Assembly (NCBI GenBank): GCA_028711205.1 | Contig: JAQTSP010000070.1 | Span: forward strand, 1-10,531 | From: Eubacteriales bacterium | Lineage (GTDB): Bacteria > Bacillota > Clostridia > Christensenellales > SZUA-584 | Reading direction: 5' to 3' | Length of the DNA stretch: 10,531 bases | Shown: positions 7,244 through 10,531 of the stretch, in pieces | How the letters are laid out: every line of letters starts with the position of its first letter | Numbering within the stretch: the first letter of the stretch is position 1 | The notes under the pieces: generated by a model | Databases searched by the model: none | The model's input: only the letters and a program-made list of their open reading frames with translations | What the model was told of the DNA's origin: nothing | Position numbers and translations under genes: made by a program

Positions 7244-7606
7244 ATGTTTAAAATCGATCATGTCAATATCAACGTAACGGACATAGAAAAAAGTGTTGTA
7301 TTTTATAACAAGGCATTTGGGCTCAAAGAAGTGAGGCGTAATGCGGCGGATGACGGCAGTTTTGTTATCGTGTTTTTGTCGGACAATGCCGGATCTAAAC
7401 TCGAGCTGACGTGGCTGAGAGATAAGGAAGGGGCCTATAATCTTGGCGATAACGAGAGCCACATCTGTTTTTCGGCCGATGATTTTAACGCGGCTTATCA
7501 GCTGCACAAAGAGATGGGCATCATATGTTATGAGAACAAAGGCATGGGGATATACTTCATTATAGACCCGGACGGTTATTGGCAGGAGGTCAAACCAGGC
7601 AAGTGA
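7244..7606 (+). CDS. VOC superfamily protein (glyoxalase I-like)
   Basis: Small single-domain vicinal-oxygen-chelate protein of 120 aa, probably a homodimeric metalloenzyme. It has the two beta-alpha-beta-beta-beta repeats in typical order: FKIDHVNINVTDIEKSVVFY (2-21), LELTWL (53-58), ESHICFSADD (71-80) and YFIIDPDGYWQEV (104-116). The four metal-ligand positions of glyoxalase I are filled by His6, Glu54, His73 and Glu115, so an active metal site is likely. Methylglyoxal-thiol isomerisation (lactoylglutathione lyase or a bacillithiol/other-thiol equivalent) is the best family guess. Dioxygenases and resistance proteins share the fold, so the substrate is uncertain. A strong AGGAG (7233-7237) lies 6 bases before the ATG. 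It is co-transcribed with the MBL-fold gene upstream. Confidence 0.88.
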   Translation: MFKIDHVNINVTDIEKSVVFYNKAFGLKEVRRNAADDGSFVIVFLSDNAGSKLELTWLRDKEGAYNLGDNESHICFSADDFNAAYQLHKEMGIICYENKGMGIYFIIDPDGYWQEVKPGK

Positions 7607-7612
7607 TGCCTG
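7596..7612 (+). other. hairpin over the stop codon of the VOC gene
   Basis: CAGGCA (7596-7601) and TGCCTG (7607-7612) form a perfect 6-bp stem. The 5-base loop AGTGA contains the TGA stop. No T-tract follows directly, so it is not a standard terminator. It may be an RNA-stability or partial termination element, and it lies just before the strong ribosome binding site of the next small ORF. Confidence 0.3.
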
Positions 7613-7613
7613 T

Positions 7614-7620
7614 GGGAGGT
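7614..7620 (+). promoter_or_regulatory. strong ribosome binding site for the 33-codon ORF
   Basis: GGGAGGT, eight bases before ATG 7629, is about as strong as any ribosome binding site in the window. No longer gene begins at that distance, which is the main reason to take the small ORF seriously. The radical SAM gene has its own site, AAAGGG, at 7712-7717. Confidence 0.55.
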
Positions 7621-7628
7621 CGGCATTT

Positions 7629-7730
7629 ATGATACTTTTCCTGTGCTGCGGGTTAGGTTTGATTGTTTTTATGCTGCCGTGGTATAATATTTTTTGGGAA
7701 AAAAAGATTGCAAAGGGACAATATGATTGA
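7629..7730 (+). CDS. putative 33-aa membrane peptide
   Basis: Too short for routine gene finding and I recognise no family. ATG 7629 has GGGAGGT (7614-7620) eight bases upstream and lies 22 bases after the VOC stop. The peptide starts MILFLCCGLGLIVFMLPWYN, an uncharged stretch of about 23 residues long enough for one membrane helix. It includes a Cys-Cys pair at 6-7. It then turns charged and mostly basic (EKK, K29) and ends QYD. The layout resembles bacterial single-pass microproteins with a charged cytoplasmic tail. Its last eight bases overlap the radical SAM start at 7723, a geometry that permits translational coupling. Against it, a good promoter lies inside the ORF, and AT-rich promoter DNA by chance tends to encode Phe, Ile and Leu. 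It could therefore be a fortuitous frame. Confidence 0.4.
   Translation: MILFLCCGLGLIVFMLPWYNIFWEKKIAKGQYD
7659..7688 (+). promoter_or_regulatory. sigma-A-type promoter of the radical SAM-DUF2344-rng block
   Basis: TTGATT (7659-7664, four matches to consensus) and a perfect TATAAT (7683-7688) are separated by an 18-base spacer, with T-rich DNA after the -10. Predicted transcription start is near 7695, leaving a leader of about 28 bases that still contains the AAAGGG ribosome binding site. It is the best -10 box in the window. Confidence 0.7.
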
Positions 7731-9552
7731 CATAAAAAAACTGGACAGTATACTTCCCAACGTGCAAAAACCGGCGAGATACACGGGTGGGGAACTTGGC
7801 GAGATCAAGAAAGACATTGACGAGAACACATTGAGGTTCGTTTTTTGTTTTCCGGACGTTTACGAGGTGGGCATGTCGCATATGGGCACATCCATACTCT
7901 ATCATCTCGCGAACAGTCTGGACGGTGTGTATGCCGAGAGATGCTTTTCGCCCTGGCCGGATATGGAAAGCGCGCTAAAAGAAGCGGATATGCCGCTTTT
8001 TTCACTTGAGACAAAAACGCCGCTCTCTGGATTTCATATCGTCGGTATCAACCTGTCATACGAGATGTGCTATACCAACGTGCTGGCGATGCTGGATCTT
8101 GGACGCATACCGCTTTATTCAAAAGACAGAGATGATACGGCGCCCGTCGTCATCGCGGGCGGTGGATGTGCGTATAACCCGGAGCCGCTCGCGGATTTTA
8201 TCGATCTGTTTGTGATCGGCGAGGGCGAAGAAGTATTGCCGGAGCTGATCGCGCTGTATAAAAAGTCAAAAGCGGCCGGCCGGCAGGCGTTCCTGCGCAA
8301 AGCGGCCGGCATACCGGGCGTCTATGTGCCCGCGCTCTACGATATCGTATATAAAAGCGACGGCGCGATAAAAGAGATCGTGGCGGCGGAAGGCGCGCCA
8401 AAGACCGTGCAAAAACGCATCGCCGCCGATTTTGACAAAAGCTTTTTTCCCGTGTCGCCCATCGTGCCTTATCTTGCCGCTGTGCACGACAGGGTGACGC
8501 TTGAAGTGATGCGCGGCTGCACGCGCGGCTGCCGTTTCTGCCAGGCGGGGTTTGTGTACCGGCCTGTGCGCGAAAGAGACGCGGAGCGGCTGATATGGCA
8601 GGCCAAAGAGAGCATCAAAAACACCGGCCACGAGGAAGTGTCTCTCGCCTCGCTGTCGACGGGCGATTATTCGGATATCGCACGGCTCGTGTGCACACTG
8701 TCGGATGATTTTAAGGGATCCGGCGTATCGCTTGCGGTGCCGTCTCTGCGCATCGACTCGTACGAGGGCGAATACGCGGGAAGGCTCAAACAGGTGCGCA
8801 ACACGGGGCTGACGTTTGCGCCCGAAGCGGGGACGCAGCGCCTCCGGGATATCATCAACAAGAACTTAAGCGACGATGATATATATGCCGCGGTCAAAGA
8901 CGCGTTTGAATCGGGTACCAACGGCGTCAAGCTGTACTTCATGATGGGCCTGCCGGGAGAGACGATGGACGACATCGCGGGCATTGCGGAGATGGCGGCC
9001 TGCATACGGCGTATCTATTACGAGGTGCCCAAAGTTCGGCGCGGCGGCGGGTTCCGCCTGACGGTCAGCGTGTCCTGCTTTGTGCCCAAACCGCATACGC
9101 CGTTTCAGTGGGAGGCGCAGGACAGTATCGCTACGCTGATGGAAAAACAGAATTTTCTGAAAAACGTACTGCGGGCGGTCAAGGGCGTGAAGTTCAACTG
9201 GCACGATGCCAAAGTGAGCCGGCTTGAAGCCGTATTCGCGAGGGGCGACAGGCGGCTTTCGTGTGTGCTCGTCGCGGCATACAGGCTGGGATGCCGGTTT
9301 GACAGCTGGAAAGAGTATTTTGATTATGAAAAATGGCTGGGCGCATTTGCCGGTGCGGATATGCTGCCGGCATTTTACGCGGACCGTGTGCGGGGCAAAA
9401 ACGAAGCGCTGCCGTGGGATATGATCGGTACAGGCGTTACAAAGGACTATCTGTGGAAAGAAAGAACGGCAGCGTATGAAAAAAAGACAACGCCCGACTG
9501 CAGGCAGGGCTGCACAAACTGCGGACTGAAGAAAGCGGGGCTGTGCCAATGA
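7723..9552 (+). CDS. B12-binding-like radical SAM protein, TIGR03960 family
   Basis: Radical SAM enzyme of 609 aa, reaction unknown. ATG 7723 is preferred over an in-frame TTG at 7663 because AAAGGG (7712-7717) lies 5 bases upstream and the TTG falls inside the promoter. Residues about 38-200 resemble the cobalamin-binding-like Rossmann region of this group (FVFCFPDVYEVGMSHMG at 39-55, VVIAGGGCAYNPEPLADFID at 142-161, IGEGEE at 165-170). The 4Fe-4S motif is MRGCTRGCRFCQAG (263-276; Cys266, Cys270, Cys273), followed by SLASLSTGDYS (307-317), FAPEAGTQRLRDIINKN (365-381) and KLYFMMGLPGET (403-414). The C-terminus holds a second cysteine cluster, CRQGCTNC (593-600) plus Cys608. In some bacteria this protein is fused to the TIGR03936/DUF2344 domain; here that partner is the separate next gene, overlapping by four bases. 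Joint function in RNA or ribosome modification is only inferred from context. Confidence 0.9.
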   Translation: MIDIKKLDSILPNVQKPARYTGGELGEIKKDIDENTLRFVFCFPDVYEVGMSHMGTSILYHLANSLDGVYAERCFSPWPDMESALKEADMPLFSLETKTPLSGFHIVGINLSYEMCYTNVLAMLDLGRIPLYSKDRDDTAPVVIAGGGCAYNPEPLADFIDLFVIGEGEEVLPELIALYKKSKAAGRQAFLRKAAGIPGVYVPALYDIVYKSDGAIKEIVAAEGAPKTVQKRIAADFDKSFFPVSPIVPYLAAVHDRVTLEVMRGCTRGCRFCQAGFVYRPVRERDAERLIWQAKESIKNTGHEEVSLASLSTGDYSDIARLVCTLSDDFKGSGVSLAVPSLRIDSYEGEYAGRLKQVRNTGLTFAPEAGTQRLRDIINKNLSDDDIYAAVKDAFESGTNGVKLYFMMGLPGETMDDIAGIAEMAACIRRIYYEVPKVRRGGGFRLTVSVSCFVPKPHTPFQWEAQDSIATLMEKQNFLKNVLRAVKGVKFNWHDAKVSRLEAVFARGDRRLSCVLVAAYRLGCRFDSWKEYFDYEKWLGAFAGADMLPAFYADRVRGKNEALPWDMIGTGVTKDYLWKERTAAYEKKTTPDCRQGCTNCGLKKAGLCQ

Positions 9553-10220
9553 GGATCGGCCTTGAGTTTGAAAAAAAAGACGCGGCGAAGTATATATCCC
9601 ATCTTGACCTGCAGCGCGCGTTTTCAAGAGCGATCAGGCGGTCGGGGCTGCCCGTTGCATTTTCAGCCGGGTTCAACCCGCACTACAGGGTTTCTTTCGC
9701 GTCCGCGCTCGCGCTTGGTATGGAAAGTACATGCGAATGCGTCGAGATGGCGGTGGAAAATGACGTTTCTCCCGACGCGTTCCTGAGCGCGATCGGCAAA
9801 GCGCTTCCGCCGGGGCTGTATGCAAAAAGGGCGGTGCGGCTTGCGGACAATGCGCCAAAGCTGATGGCAGCCGTGCGCGAAGCTGAGTACAAGGTGATTT
9901 TTGAAAAAGCGTATTTGCACGAGATAAAAAGCGTCATATGTGATATAATAGCCAGCAGAGAGGTCGTTGTAAAAAAAACATCCAAAGGCGATGTCAAAGA
10001 AATTGACATAAGAAGCATGATCATCATGCTTGATATCATAAACGACGAATGTTTACGGATGCGGCTTGCTGCCGCGCCTTCCGGGTCGCTGAAACCGGGT
10101 CTTATTGTTGAGGAAATAATAAAACGGACAGGGAACTTTGCGTATCAAACCATAAGGACAGGGCTATATGCCCATGCCGGCGGCAACGCGATCGATCTGT
10201 TGACAGCCTGTCATGAGTAA
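9549..10220 (+). CDS. radical SAM-associated protein, TIGR03936/DUF2344 family
   Basis: Cytoplasmic protein of 223 aa with no known activity, always seen as partner of, or fused to, the TIGR03960 radical SAM protein. ATG 9549 overlaps the upstream stop as ATGA, implying coupled translation and equal amounts; a weak GGGG at 9537-9540 precedes it. The family signature is clear at the N-terminus: GLEFEKKDAAKYISHLDLQR (4-23), FSRAIRRSGLPVAFSAGFNPH (25-45), RVSFASALALGMES (47-60) then ECVEMAV (63-69). The middle and end (about 110-220) are variable, with a basic patch KKTSKGDVK at 142-150 and a closing TGLYAHA. The cluster of Arg and Lys around SHLDLQRAFSRAIRR would suit nucleic-acid contact, but this is inference. 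No transmembrane or signal segment is visible. Confidence 0.9.
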   Translation: MRIGLEFEKKDAAKYISHLDLQRAFSRAIRRSGLPVAFSAGFNPHYRVSFASALALGMESTCECVEMAVENDVSPDAFLSAIGKALPPGLYAKRAVRLADNAPKLMAAVREAEYKVIFEKAYLHEIKSVICDIIASREVVVKKTSKGDVKEIDIRSMIIMLDIINDECLRMRLAAAPSGSLKPGLIVEEIIKRTGNFAYQTIRTGLYAHAGGNAIDLLTACHE

Positions 10221-10273
10221 AACGGGTATCTTTGCCTGTTTGTATATTTAGAATTAAGTTTGGAGTTTATTGA

Positions 10274-10531
10274 ATGAATAAAAAAATAGTTGCGGATATC
10301 AACCCACTGGAGGCGCGAATCGCTCTATTGGAGGATGACAAACTGGTCGAGATCCACGTGGAACGCAGAGGCAAGGAACGGCTTGTCGGCAACATATATA
10401 AAGGCAGGGTCGCCAATGTTCTTCCCGGAATGCAGGCGGCTTTTGTGGATATCGGACAGGACAGGAACGCATTTTTATACGCCGGCGATATCCTTGCGGA
10501 CACATCCGATTTTGAGTTCGGGCAAAAAACG
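10274..10531 (+). CDS. rng: ribonuclease G/E family protein, N-terminal fragment cut by the window edge
   Basis: Single-strand endoribonuclease of the Rne/Rng family, used in rRNA 5' maturation and mRNA decay; only the first 86 codons are in view and the frame is open to the last base. ATG 10274 follows GGAG (10262-10265) with an 8-base gap. The visible part is typical of the family: MNKKIVADINPLEARIALLE, a linker with VERRGKERLVGNIYKGRV (about 29-46), then the opening of the S1-like RNA-binding domain, VLPGMQAAFVDIGQDRNAFL (49-68). The catalytic DNase I-like region lies beyond the window. It begins 53 bases after the DUF2344 stop with no convincing promoter between, so it is probably the third gene of the radical SAM operon. 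Whether it is E- or G-type cannot be told from this fragment. Confidence 0.92.
   Translation, partial: MNKKIVADINPLEARIALLEDDKLVEIHVERRGKERLVGNIYKGRVANVLPGMQAAFVDIGQDRNAFLYAGDILADTSDFEFGQKT

Noticed and set aside
6517..7606. Straight call of glyoxalase I and II (gloA/gloB)
   Set aside because: The VOC ligands fit glyoxalase I, but the MBL protein opens like UlaG/COG2220 and lacks a recognisable glyoxalase II C-terminal region.
7663..7722. 20-residue N-terminal extension of the radical SAM protein from TTG 7663
   Set aside because: The TTG lies inside the promoter with no ribosome binding site, whereas ATG 7723 has AAAGGG at the right distance.
8268..8310. Direct repeat of AAAGCGGCCGGC 30 bases apart in the radical SAM gene
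   Set aside because: It is in frame and encodes two Lys-Ala-Ala-Gly turns; shared codon use explains it without a mobile or regulatory element.
8866..9627. 253-aa minus-strand ORF opposite the radical SAM C-terminus
   Set aside because: Composition rich in Arg, His and Cys with no domain; it is the antisense of a conserved coding region.
1..10531. CRISPR arrays, tRNA/rRNA genes, IS elements, phage genes
   Set aside because: No regularly spaced repeats, transposase or integrase motifs, or tRNA-like sequence ends were seen; every gap is shorter than about 175 bases and is described above.

Overview
The window reads as chromosomal DNA of an endospore-forming Clostridia-like Firmicute of moderate to high GC. 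The reasons are strong GGAGG-type ribosome binding sites, frequent TTG/GTG starts, a SpoIVFA-SpoIVFB pair, and the order spoIVFA-spoIVFB ... radical SAM (TIGR03960 type) - DUF2344/TIGR03936 - RNase G/E. To my knowledge that order recurs in Clostridia next to rplU-rpmA-obg. All supported genes lie on the + strand. There is no sign of phage, IS elements, CRISPR, rRNA or tRNA.

Layout. (1) 28-2787: a compact three-gene ABC importer operon with a lipoprotein binding protein, a FecCD-type permease and an ATPase, for a corrinoid or ferric-chelate/heme cargo. (2) 2881-4578: proS, a bacterial-type prolyl-tRNA synthetase with its editing insertion, behind its own sigma-A-like promoter and followed by a good intrinsic terminator. 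(3) 4751-6436: spoIVFA and spoIVFB, the inhibitor/scaffold and the intramembrane protease that matures sigma-K in the mother cell. (4) 6517-7606: two small enzymes of unknown substrate, a metallo-beta-lactamase-fold hydrolase and a VOC/glyoxalase-fold protein, with a likely promoter in front. (5) 7629-7730: an unannotated 33-codon ORF with a strong ribosome binding site and a hydrophobic N-terminal half, overlapping the next start. (6) 7723 to the end: radical SAM protein, DUF2344 partner (4-base overlap) and the N-terminus of an RNase G/E protein cut by the window edge, behind a promoter with a consensus TATAAT.

How the parts may connect. The importer could supply corrinoid. The radical SAM protein belongs to the group with a B12-binding-like N-terminal fold, so a cobalamin link is imaginable but unproven. 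The SpoIVF pair acts only in sporulation. The radical SAM/DUF2344/RNase G block looks like a conserved RNA- or ribosome-related module of unknown chemistry. It is the most plausible under-described system here, together with the small membrane-peptide ORF at its 5' edge.
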